This document shows, one piece after another, positions 32,554 to 41,489 of a stretch of 64,000 bases of DNA. The position numbers were made by a program, and so were the translations under genes. The notes under the pieces were generated by a model. That model searched no databases, had not been told where the DNA came from, and saw nothing but the letters and a program-made list of their open reading frames with translations. Where the stretch lies: the NCBI RefSeq assembly GCF_017654505.1, contig NC_054570.1, positions 4,306,372-4,370,371 of the forward strand, in the 5' to 3' direction. This stretch comes from Polyodon spathula (lineage: Eukaryota; Chordata; Actinopteri; Acipenseriformes; Polyodontidae). The first letter of the stretch is position 1, and every line of letters starts with the position of its first letter.

Positions 32554-32728
32554 AGATCCACCACCCTATTTTACAGTAGGTATGAGGTTCTTTTCTGCAT
32601 ACGCATCCTTCTTTCAAAGCCAAACCCACCACTGGTGTGCGTGGCCAAAGAGCTGTATTTTCATCTCATCTGACCATAGCACCCGGTTCCAATCCAAGTG
32701 TCAATGCCGTTTAACAAACTCCAGGCAC

Positions 32729-32953
32729 TTACATTTGTTGGTTGCTCTCAATAAAGGCTTTTTTTTCTGGCAACCCTTCCAAATAGGCTATTGGCATGGA
32801 GGTGACATCTAATTGTAGATTTGGAGACTGAAGATGCAAGTTCTGTAATTCTCCAGCTGTGGCCCTTGGATTCTTCTTTGCCTCCCGAACCATCTTCCTC
32901 ACTGTGCGTGGGGGCAAGATGCACTTGCTTCCTCTACCAGGCAGATTTACCAC
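32729..32953 (-). pseudogene. Tc1-like transposase, middle DNA-binding fragment
   Basis: A 74-codon frame containing VNLPGRGSKCILPPRTVRKM and VREAKKNPRATAGELQ, the GRPR-like linker and second helix-turn-helix region of Tc1 transposases. The frame shifts after SMPIAYLEGLP before the catalytic core at 32302-32553. Confidence 0.85.
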
Positions 32954-33180
32954 TGTTCCACTGGTTTTGAACTTCTTAATTATTGCCCTAATAGTGGTAA
33001 GTGGTATATTTAGGTTTTTAGCTGATTTTTGTACCCATTGCCTGATTTAGAAGGTCAACAACCATTTTCTTTCCTTTGTGAGTTTGCCTTTCACCACTGC
33101 GAGAAATGAATTTTACATGCGTGTTACCTCATTTTTATACCCCAGTGAAAAAGGAAGCCATGGAAGGCCACAATACAGTT

Positions 33181-34082
33181 CCTTAAAACCACTTCTCTCT
33201 CTCCTTAGGTATCCACCCAGTTCTAAGCTGTAACCCGAGGCTGGCAGACAATTCCCCAGCTTGGAATGATACAATCCACCCACCACCGTAACTCTCTAGT
33301 TATTATTGTCAAAGACCCAAACAAGTGATGCAGTTCCTGCTAAAACCAAGGAATTTTGTAACATAGATAAAAAAAAACAAAGAGTCCCGAAATAAAATAC
33401 GATACCAGTTTTCACTTTTCCGTAAAATCCCAGTTACTGGATTCGCGGTGCAGCTACTCCTCCTGCTGCTGCTGTTGTTATCGACGCACTCCATACAGTC
33501 ACTGCCTGCTCCTGTGTCCGCTCTCTTGCTGCCCTCTATCTGCTCTGCTTTCGTTCTCCTAATCCCCACCTTTTATTCTTTAGTCCTGCTGCAGTATTCA
33601 GTGAACAACGTCTCACCAATTGTAAAAGCAGGGTAATAATTGAAGGTTCATAAATGGATAAATTAACTACGCACAGCTGTCAAATATAAAAAAAGCTATT
33701 TCTATATACATGCAAAAAATAAAAATATAGTGCAATAAAAAAACCAAAATAACTCCAACACATAACACAATATAAAATGCAACAGATCAAAACAATAAGT
33801 GCAAAAAAAAAAATACAATTTGTCACTTGTGACATTTCCCCCCACTTAATTGATTGTCGTCTCGACAATGACTATCCCTGGACAACATTAATCCACATAC
33901 TGGGCAGCTGTCCTACCTCTACCTGGTCTTTGGCTCTACTGGTGGAGATACAGGCAGTGGCTCTCCTTCAAGTTACGGGATAGGTTCAGGTTCATGCACA
34001 AGGTCCCTCCATCCAGTCACTGCAGTATAAAGGTATAGTTCCCTCAGGGGTAGCTGGTCTGGTTTCTAAGCAGAGGGAGGGA
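33181..34082. other. No gene recognised
   Basis: Downstream of the B7-like gene. Contains a CTG/CTC-rich stretch at 33455-33476 whose leucine-rich frame has no ATG and no domain. Probably includes the 3' untranslated region of the neighbouring gene. Confidence 0.4.
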
Positions 34083-34189
34083 TCACTCAGCTTGTCCAGC
34101 TCCATAAAGAAACATGCAAATCACCAGCAGCAACACAAGCAGCAGTGAGAATGTAACGGGCAGCCGGCATCTCAATTCAATACGAACAC
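34083..34189 (-). CDS. B7/butyrophilin-like gene, transmembrane terminal exon
   Basis: After a TCTTTCTGCAG acceptor the exon encodes VRIELRCRLP and then a hydrophobic helix, VTFSLLLVLLLVICMFLYG, followed by AGQAE and a TGA at 34083-34085. This gives a type I membrane protein with almost no cytoplasmic tail and no signalling motif. The phase-1 entry joins correctly with the C-set exon at 34389-34685. The order V-set, C-set, transmembrane is that of B7 family co-regulators of T cells (CD276, VTCN1, HHLA2 and relatives). Confidence 0.65.
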
Positions 34190-34388
34190 CTGCAGAAAGA
34201 GGAGACAAGCACTGACATACTGTACCAACATGGAGCAGTGTGGAGGTGTACAATGGAAAACTACTGTCCATGAGCACATATGTGATCACTCAGCCCTGAC
34301 TGATAAACACAGCAGATATGTCAGCACTCAGCCCTGACAGATAAACACAGCAGATATGTGAGCACTCAGCCCTGATTTCTGCCCTTAC
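34190..34388. repeat. Intron with a 38-bp tandem repeat
   Basis: From about 34287 to 34376 a 38-base unit (CACTCAGCCCTGACTGATAA...) occurs twice fully and once partly. Confidence 0.85.
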
Positions 34389-34685
34389 CTGTGCTTGGGT
34401 GCAGGGTGATGGCTCGTCTCACTCTCTGCTTCATCGTGGGGTGATCCAGCTCAAAGGTGAAGGTCTCTGCTTCATTCACCACCGCCTCCAGCTCGCTCCG
34501 GATCTGGTACAGCCCCCTGCTATCCACAGACTGGTTGGTGTGGCTCTGGTTCGTGATGTCACTTCCTGCTGCATTCAGCCACAGCAGTGTGGGCCGAGGA
34601 TAACCGTCCGCCACCTTGACAGTCAGGGTCACATGATCCCCGTGGCTAGGCAGACCAATGGCTAACTGTGGCTCACTGTAAGGGG
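34389..34685 (-). CDS. B7/butyrophilin-like gene, C-set immunoglobulin exon lacking the usual cysteines
   Basis: A 297-bp exon runs from a TCTGTCCAG acceptor to a GTAAGG donor, entering and leaving in phase 1 as immunoglobulin exons do. It encodes PYSEPQLAIGL, then VTLTVKVADGYPRPTLLW, ITNQSHTNQS, RGLYQIRSELEAVV and FELDHPTMKQRVRRAITLHP. GYPxPxLxW, GLYxIxSxL and the final strand match B7-type C domains. Both disulfide cysteines are missing: strand B has VTLTV where Cys is usual, and strand F has TFTFELDH where Cys is usual. Loss of both together suggests a tolerated change in a functional or recently functional protein, not random decay. NQS/NQT-like sites suggest glycosylation. Confidence 0.7.
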
Positions 34686-34704
34686 CTGGACAGATACAGA
34701 AACA

Positions 34705-34905
34705 CAGCCAATGAACACGGGCCCTGAGAACAGCAAGGTGTAATCAAGCACAGTGAAAGCATAGCAAAGCATAGGGAAGCATTGCAAAGCACAGAGATGT
34801 ATGGTAAAGTATAGGGAAGCATTGTAAAACACAAAGAGATGTGGTAAAGGACAGGAAGCACTGTAAAGCAGAGAGGTATGGTAAAATGTATTAAACAAAC
34901 CACAG
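34705..34905. repeat. Degenerate tandem repeat (AAGCATAGGGAAGCATTGTAA type)
   Basis: Imperfect 14-30-base repeats of AAAGCATAGGGAAGCATTG and GAGATGTATGGTAAAG in the intron of the B7-like gene. Confidence 0.75.
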
Positions 34906-35520
34906 TAAACTAACCCTTATAACATTTTGATTGATTGATTGATTGATTTATTGAAGAGAAGCTTTTGTTTTGATAAGTCAGGGCTGGAATCAATTCTTTT
35001 TTTATCAATTCCAATTCCTTTATTAAAAATAAATAAATAAAAAGCAGTTCCCAGTTTATATTTTAGAGACGTAATAACAATTTCCACGATGGTTCAGCTG
35101 CTTTCATTTGCAGCCAGTGTTAATCGGCTAACAAAACAGCAACTGATTGAGTAATTTGTTGCCGCTGTGGGAGAGTCGCTCGTGTGAACAGAATTCTGCC
35201 AATTGCAATTTTCATCAATGAGGTGTGAGAACTGATTAAAAGGGAACGGGAATTGGAACTGACCCTGAACGCTGGTGTCAAACAATGAAATGCAGTTCCT
35301 GTTATCTGCAGACTGACTACCCTCTCTTTCACTAGTGCCGTAAACCTGAACACATCTCTACAGGAATACGATCAGCTTTTCTCTTCTGCATCAATAGCAA
35401 TCAGCACTTTCCTTGTTTTGAAATGTGTACAGCTTCAAATAACATGCTAGTGTATTTTTATTATTCCTAAAATATAGTGCTCAATTATTTTACCCCTGAT
35501 TTTCTGCCCAGTCCAGTTCT
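34906..35520. other. Intron; short microsatellite and possible LINE debris
   Basis: A (TTGA)n run lies at about 34929-34950. The segment around 35240-35280 (GGGAACGGGAATTGGAACTG) resembles the 3' part of fish LINEs, but no frame remains. Confidence 0.4.
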
Positions 35521-35529
35521 TTCTCCTCT

Positions 35530-35880
35530 CACCGGAGTGATTCCCCACACAGCTCAGGAGACCTGAAGGTTCGGTGGACGTCCTCCGAACCCACAACCAA
35601 GCCAGCTTTCTCTTCCACACCCAGGAACTCCAGAGCAGATGTCAGGGAGCTAACAGCCTCTGGAGGACAAAGGCCAGCCCTGCTGGTGTCCGCTCTGAGC
35701 TCACTGGGCGCCTGGCCAGTGGGGTCCCCTGTAGTTCAATGAAGAGGAACAGTTCCTGTCAGTTTTGCCTCCCTAATCCACGGGAGCGCCAGAGTCAATG
35801 CGACTATACCACCGATAACTTCACACAGCCAGGATGTGAACCAGAGCTCACCTGGCATACGCTGTGTGTTTAACACGTCC
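35530..35880 (-). mobile_element. tRNA-type SINE, minus strand
   Basis: The 5' part on the minus strand contains GGTTCACATCC (35832-35842), a good match to the polymerase III B box, downstream of a tRNA-like segment starting near 35875. About 300 bp of non-tRNA body follow. The A box is weak. Located in the intron between the V-set and C-set exons; the plus-strand frame across it is not a gene. Confidence 0.5.
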
Positions 35881-35944
35881 CCTTCCCCTTGAATTACCTG
35901 CTGTGATATAACTGTCAATGACAGGCTAGATTATAAACACTGAC

Positions 35945-36218
35945 CTGCCACTATGAGCTGCACATCCCCCCTGGTGCTCTCCACTTGATTGGTGACAGCG
36001 CAGGTGTACCAGCCCTCATCCTCCCCCCGCACCTGTTTCAATCTGAGGGAGGCATTCCCCACAGTGAGCTGCTCTGGGAACAGCTGGGTCCGATTCCTGT
36101 AGGCTTCACTCTGCAGATCCAGCTGGTCTCGACCGTAATAGAAACTGTGGACGACATCATCGGCAGGAGGGCGTTGCCAGGTAACCACCATAACTTTCAG
36201 ATACAACTCAAGAGAAAT
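35945..36218 (-). CDS. B7/butyrophilin-like gene, V-set immunoglobulin exon, 5' part missing
   Basis: The exon encodes KVMVVTWQRPPADDVVHSFY, then GRDQLDLQSEAYRNRTQLFP, LTVGNASLRLKQVRGEDEGW, YTCAV and DVQLIVAG. VxWQR (strand C), LxLxxVRxEDEGxYTC (strands E-F) and the G strand identify a V-set domain of B7 type. The donor is GCAG/GTCAGT in phase 1 and joins in frame to the C-set exon, with the junction reading VAAPYSEP. The first strands, with the partner cysteine, are absent: sequence similarity to a V domain stops near 36218, and eight bases later a CR1 tail begins. The gene was therefore truncated by insertion or rearrangement unless an upstream exon supplies the rest. Confidence 0.7.
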
Positions 36219-36225
36219 TTAAAAT

Positions 36226-36400
36226 AACATAAGAAAGTTTACAAACAAGGGGAGGCCTATCGGCCCATCTTGCCCATTTGGTTGTTAGTAGCTTATTGAT
36301 CCCAGAATCTCATCAAGCAGCTTCTTGAAGGATCCCATGGTGTCAGCTTCAACAACATTACTGGGGAGTTGGTTCCAGACCCTCACAATTCTCTGTGTAG
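36226..36400 (-). mobile_element. CR1 3'-end fragment
   Basis: About 175 bp matching the last part of CR1 ORF2 and the 3' tail (AACATAAGAAAGTTTACAAAC), minus strand. It abuts the V-set exon on one side and the foldback on the other. Confidence 0.9.
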
Positions 36401-36720
36401 AACAGTGACAGCAACTGCCCAGCCTGACCTAGGAGCTTATTTTGTGTTCGTGATTTGTTTGAATATTTATTTTCTGTGCTCTGTGAGCAGTTTTTTGTTA
36501 AAACCTTTTATTTTTTTTGTCTAATAACGGCGCACCACGCGTCTTTTATTAGACACTAAATAAATAAAAGGCTTTAACAAACTGCTCAGAGCGCAGAAAA
36601 CAAACATTCAAAACAAAAACTGCTCACAGAGCACAGAAAACAAAAATATTCAGACAAAAACTAATCATCAACACAAAATAAGAGCCTAGGTGAGGCTGGG
36701 CAGTTGCTGTCACTGTTCCT
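36396..36720. repeat. Large foldback palindrome, arms about 130-175 bp
   Basis: The left arm (about 36396-36527) starts AACAGTGACAGCAACTGCCC; the right arm (about 36546-36720) is its reverse complement ending GGGCAGTTGCTGTCACTGTT. An 18-base centre separates them. The right arm contains an extra copy of about 40 bp (ACTGCTCAGAGCGCAGAAAA / ACTGCTCACAGAGCACAGAA). It could be a foldback element or two inverted LTR fragments. Confidence 0.85.
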
Positions 36721-36855
36721 AGAATATGTGATTTTAAATTGCTCGCTGCTGGCTCTCGTTCCTGCTCTGAATATACCGTGGCCGAATGGGTGTAACTAGC
36801 TGGTAATTATTGTATTTCCCCTCGGCCACAATCTGCACTAGTTTATTAATTTTGT

Positions 36856-36894
36856 GTGGGTGTCGGCTAGTTTAACACACTAGCCGACACCCAC
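36856..36894. repeat. Perfect 16-bp hairpin
   Basis: GTGGGTGTCGGCTAGT, loop TTAACAC, then the exact reverse complement. The core TCGGCTAG/CTAGCCGA also occurs in part near 36955 (TTAGCCGACA). Confidence 0.9.
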
Positions 36895-37226
36895 CCGTTA
36901 CTACGAGGTTTTAAAAACAAATACAAGGCTCTCTGCGTCATAAATGCAGGCGTTAGCCGACATTTACACATAAACAAACAAATAAATCACAATGCCAAGC
37001 ACAAAATAAACTGCACAGGGGCGGAGGGGGAAACCCCGTTCTGAATAAATATGTGAAATTGCTTCTCGCCCGGTTGTTACAAGTCCAGTTGTTCAGTTTT
37101 TAATCAGATTCTATCTGTTCTGCCGCATCACTGCAGACTGTCGCTGCCCCGGAACAGACGGTCTGTACTCCGACCCATTTCAACGTGCATCGAGAACCTC
37201 AAACAATGAATCAGACCTGCTCTTAC
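36895..37226. other. No gene recognised
   Basis: AT-rich then GC-richer sequence between the hairpin and a truncated exon; intron of the broken B7-like locus if that exon belongs to it. Confidence 0.4.
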
Positions 37227-37303
37227 CTGGAGACGGAACCCGCGGTCGCAGCTGCACGGTCCAGTCTGACTGGTTCCCATCACAGGAGAGGAGAGGAGAT
37301 GAC
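37227..37303 (-). pseudogene. Truncated exon with strong donor, interrupted by a CR1 insertion
   Basis: The minus strand reads into TCTCCAG/GTAAGAGC, a strong donor, with a frame giving LLSCDGNQSDWTVQLRPRVP in phase 1. The 5' side stops at the CR1 junction near 37304. It is on the same strand as the B7-like exons and has a compatible phase, so it may be an upstream exon of that gene. No acceptor can be seen. Confidence 0.35.
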
Positions 37304-39133
37304 CAGAGAAATAGAAATGAACATTGCTAAGGGAGCTAAAACCAATTCCAAAATGTTTTTCCAATATTACAACAGCAAGAGAACATTCAAAGAGGAGATT
37401 AAATGTTTAAGAGATACAAATGGCAAAATCGTAGAGGAAGAAAAAAAAATAGCAAATATGTTAAATGATTACTTTTCACAAGTTTTTACAAAGGACGATA
37501 CTGACAACATGCCCCACATGTCATCCAGTTCCTATCCAGTTTTAAATAACTTTAGCATAACTGAGGCAGAAGTGTTAAAGGGACTAGGAGCTCTTAAAAT
37601 AAACAAATCCCCTGGGCCGGATGAGATCCTCCCAGTAGTACTCAAAGAAATGAAAGAAGTAATTTACAAACCGCTAACCAAGATCATGCAGCAGTCTCTT
37701 GACACAGGGGTGGTACCGACAGACTGGAAAATTGCAAACGTAATACCGATCCACAAAAAGGGAAACAAAACTGAACCAGGTAACTACAGACCAGTAAGCC
37801 TGACTTCTATTATATGCAAACTTATGGAAACTATAATAAGATCCAAAATGGAAAATTACCTATATGGTAACAGGGTACTGGGAGACAGTCAACATGGTTT
37901 TAGGAAAGGGAGATCGTGCCTAACTAACTTGCTTGATTTTTTTGAGGATGCAACATCGATAATGGATAATTGCAAAGCATATGACATGGTTTATTTAGAT
38001 TTCCAGAAAGCTTTTGACAAAGTCCCGCACAAAAGATTAATTCTCAAACTGAACGCAGTTGGGATTCAAGGAAACACATGTACATGGATTAGGGAGTGGT
38101 TAACATGTAGAAAACAGAAAGTACTGATTAGAGGAAAAACCTCAGAATGGAGTGTGGTAACCAGTGGTGTACCACAGGGATCAGTATTAGGTCCTCTGCT
38201 ATTCCTAATCTACATTAATGATTTAGATTCTGGTATAGTAAGCAAACTTGTTAAATTTGCAGACGACACAAAAGTAGGAGGAGTGGCAAGCACTGTTGCA
38301 GCAGCAAAGGTCATTCAAAATGATCTAGACAAGATTCAGAACTGGGCAGACACATGGCAAATGACATTTAATAGAGAAAAGTGTAAGGTACTGCACGCAG
38401 GAAATAAAAATGTACATTATAAATATCATATGGGAGATACTGAAATTGGAGAAGGAATCTATGAAAAAGACCTAGGAGTTTTTGTTGACTCAGAAATGTC
38501 TTCATCTAGGCAATGTGGGGAAGCTATAAAAAAGGCTAACAAGATGCTCGGATACATTGTGAAAAGTGTTGAATTTAAATCAAGGGAAGTAATGTTAAAA
38601 CTGTACAATGCACTTGTAAGACCTCATCTTGAATATTGTGTGCAGTTCTGGTCACCTCGCTATAAAAAAGATATTGCTGCTCTAGAAAGAGTGCAAAGAA
38701 GAGCGACCAGAATTATTCCGGGCTTAAAAGGCATGTCATATGCAGACAGGCTAAAAGAATTGAATCTGTTCAGTCTTGAACAAAGAAGACTACGTGGCGA
38801 CCTAATTCAAGCATTCAAAATTCTAAAAGGTATTGACAGTGTCGACCCAAGGGACTTTTTCAGCCTGAAAAAAGAAACAAGGACCAGGGGTCACAAATGG
38901 AGTTTAGAAAAAGGGGCATTCAGAACAGAAAATAGGAAACACTTTTTTACACAGAGAATTGTGAGGGTCTGGAATCAACTCCCCAGTAATGTTGTTGAAG
39001 CTGACACCCTGGGATCCTTCAAGAAGCTGCTTGATGAGATTTTGGGATCAATAAGCTATTAACAACCAAACGAGCAAGATGGGCCGAATGGCCTCCTCTC
39101 GTTTGTAAACTTTCTTATGTTCTTATGTTCTTA
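37304..39133 (+). mobile_element. CR1 copy 3, 5'-truncated
   Basis: Matches the first CR1 from the region before the reverse transcriptase through the TTCTTATG tail. Inserted in the opposite direction to the B7-like exons. Confidence 0.95.
37308..39062 (+). pseudogene. CR1 copy 3 ORF2, reverse transcriptase part only
   Basis: The reverse-transcriptase domain and C terminus are completely open, including YRPVSLTS, HGFRKGRSC, GVPQGSVLGPLLF, FADD (about 38256-38267) and RPHLEYCVQFWSP, ending LGSISY. The endonuclease is missing, so it cannot retrotranspose by itself. The reading frame happens to extend upstream into flanking host sequence to 37185, giving a chimeric 625-codon frame. That fusion is chance unless transcripts show otherwise. 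Confidence 0.9.
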
Positions 39134-39639
39134 TACGTGTATCATTGATTCTATTATGACTTGTGCTTAAGGAATATAGGGTACCCTGCTGCTGCACTGC
39201 ATATAATAAAGCACATTTATTGAAATATGCAAGAGTTCATTAATTAATTCAACAACTGCCAATATGATCTTTAATGGTATTGTACATGATCAATTGAATG
39301 ACAGCACAATGTGCACAGTAGTATCCCTCCACCCTCAATCCGTACATGCTTTAGCTCTGCTGTCTTTTGCTGAAACATGTCACTCGTCTGTTGGTGCAGA
39401 CGCCATGTGAGGTTTCAGCAGAGACGCGCGAGTGAAGTCACAGGAGGAATTAACTTGGCTGTGTGGAGTAGTCAGCGCTCCGCCAAATTTTGGAAGTAAC
39501 CAGCCATAAACAGCTAAAAACCTGAACTTCTATTGCAGACTTAAATATATATTACAAAAGCATACATAAGTGCTACATATTTATTTAAAATAAAAAATAA
39601 CACAGGTAAATAATGTTATAAATGATATAACACTGAATG

Positions 39640-39640
<1 letters not shown>
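39134..39640. other. No gene recognised; compound hairpin
   Basis: At 39368-39420 TGCTGAAAC and GTTTCAGCA enclose CGTCTG-TTGGTG-CAGACG, a two-level inverted repeat in CpG-containing sequence. Confidence 0.5.
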
Positions 39641-39685
<45 letters not shown>

Positions 39686-39696
39686 TATATATATAG
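39641..39696. repeat. (AT)n microsatellite
   Basis: About 55 bases of AT dinucleotides with one break. Confidence 0.95.
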
Positions 39697-40526
39697 GGGT
39701 TTTGCTTGTTTTTTTTCTCAGTTTACAGTACAATCACTGCTGTTTCTTATGTGATGAGATCAAATGTGATCCACGATTTATTTTATTCAGAGTAAAATTT
39801 AATTGTCCTGAACTGTCGGTGTACAGTCTATAAAGCAGTAAATGAAATAATAAATTCTTAAACAAGAACCCCAGTCAAATGTATGCGAGTGTCAATCATC
39901 TGTAGGGACCCCCATATTAACCAGTCCTGAGGAAAGAAGTAGGCGGGTTCACCCTTTTCTTCAACCGGATTTGCTGAATGCAAGTGTGGGCATTTGTGTG
40001 ATTTGTCATTCTATTGGATGCTGAGCTCCCTAACAAAGTCACGCCCCAGGGGGAGGGCGTGGTAGTATGCAGGGCATTGGCAGCATTGAAGGAATATCCC
40101 CTAGAAAGTGTCCTGAGGGCATCAGATGATTCGAGGGCATTTGCCATTTAGTCCCACCTTTCACTTCCAGAGCCTCTTCACTGTCAATCACCTGCCTGTT
40201 TGCAATGAGTTCAAACTTGCCTTTTAAAATCAACCCGTAAATTCTTACAGCAGTTTCTGATTCATTTCATCCTCCACATTTAACTGATACCATGACTGAA
40301 GTTAGTATTTAAAATTTGAAACACTGCATCTGAAACACGCTGGTAAATGTAGATGTCGATCATCACTCCATTTGTTAACAATAACAAGTCCAATTTAAGC
40401 CCTGACTCATCAGTATTTGTGCCTTGAAGATCAATCCCTAATTCTGCACAAAACGCAAACTGCTGCTTCCCCTTACCACTGTTTCCTGCTCTCGCTCGCT
40501 CCACTTGCTAGCAAAGACTGAATAAA
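39697..40526. other. Unassigned; minus-strand frames without known domain
   Basis: Minus-strand frames at 39917-40147, 40039-40233 and 40280-40504 overlap or lie close in different frames. The last reads ERARAGNSGKGKQQFAFC and LKLDLLLLTNGVMIDIYIY, which looks like decayed protein sequence, but I cannot name it. Confidence 0.35.
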
Positions 40527-40696
40527 AACATAAGAACATAAGAAAGTTTACAAACGAGAGGAGGCCATTCGGCCCATCTTGCTCGTTTGGTTGTTAGTAG
40601 CTTATTGATCCCAGAATCTCATCAAGCAGCTTCTTGAAGGATCCCAGGGTGTCAGCTTCAACAGCATTACTGGGGAGTTGATTCCAGACCCTCACC
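40527..40696 (-). mobile_element. CR1 3'-end fragment
   Basis: About 170 bp matching the C-terminal codons of ORF2 and the TTCTTATG tail, minus strand. Confidence 0.92.
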
Positions 40697-41270
40697 GCCA
40701 GGCGCCAGTGAAACCAGTGAAGACGCTGCACTTAGTCCAACCGCTCCATCTCCAAGCCCACAAATCACAGGTTAATAGTTCAAAGATGTTTATGTTTCTG
40801 AGACATAAGACATTTTTTTTAAATGTTTTAAGGTGGTTACGGTTTCAACCATGCCAAAAAGTTCCAACCCCCCCCCACAAAAAATAAAAATAAATAAAAG
40901 TTGGAAAATGTTGTTTTTAATGTTCTGATTGGGGGATTTCTTCCAGACGAAGGGGTTAAGGAAGTCAAAGGGTAACGTGTATATGTTTTAAAGTTTTGAG
41001 TGTAATCTATTGTTCCTTTTGTGGCCAGTCCAAAATAAAGCTTCCTTACCCCCACCCCCACCCCGGCACCGCAGGCGTGACAGAGCTGCTAATGGCGCCG
41101 AGTAGGCTGCCTAACCCTGAAAGCGCATCACATATTCTTACCCCTCTATCTCCGAGGCCACAAGAGTTTGGTTAATAATTCAAAAACGTATGTTTACACG
41201 ACACCTACCAATCGTGTAATGTTTGTGTTGTTTGTAGGTAGTTATGGTGTTAAAAAAGCGCCCCAAACTA
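40697..41270. repeat. Two diverged copies of an unknown repeat
   Basis: Segments at about 40730-40800 and 41135-41200 share the pattern CC(G/T)CTCCATCTCC-AGGCCACAA-GTTAATA-TTCAAA. No coding content. Confidence 0.4.
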
Positions 41271-41273
41271 AGT

Positions 41274-41343
41274 GAGTAGTTTTTCGAGATTTACCATTAT
41301 ACTGTAAATTTACAGTACAATCGTACACCTCGAAAAACTACTC
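41274..41343. repeat. Nested palindromes
   Basis: Outer arms GAGTAGTTTTTCGAG (41274-41288) and its exact complement (41329-41343) flank the perfect 16-base palindrome ACTGTAAATTTACAGT (41301-41316). Confidence 0.9.
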
Positions 41344-41467
41344 GCTTCTAAATCTTTTGTAGTCATTTTTGTATTACTTTAGTATAAATACATGTTAATT
41401 TGGATTCATATGTTGTTTTTTTCTGACTTTATGTGAACGAAAAGACACACATTTTCCCATTGGAAAT

Positions 41468-41489
41468 AGTGATATTTTGAAATATCACT
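41468..41489. repeat. Perfect 10-bp hairpin
   Basis: AGTGATATTT, two-base loop TG, AAATATCACT. Confidence 0.85.

Larger units (their letters stand above)
31942..33180 (-). mobile_element. Second Tc1-like transposon, decayed
   Basis: The left terminus CAGTCACCTCCACAATTATT follows a TA (31940-31941), typical of Tc1 elements. Two transposase fragments are read on the minus strand. The right terminus is not clear and the element seems truncated near 33180. Confidence 0.85.

Noticed and set aside
33448..33636. Leucine-rich plus-strand frame resembling a signal peptide
   Set aside because: Starts at GTG, arises from a CTG/CTC-rich stretch, and has no mature domain.
35574..35873. Plus-strand 99-codon frame
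   Set aside because: Lies across the SINE; no domain and the SINE explains the sequence.
36226..36400. CR1 tail as a possible first exon of the V domain
   Set aside because: The sequence matches the CR1 3' end on the same strand throughout and shows no immunoglobulin pattern.
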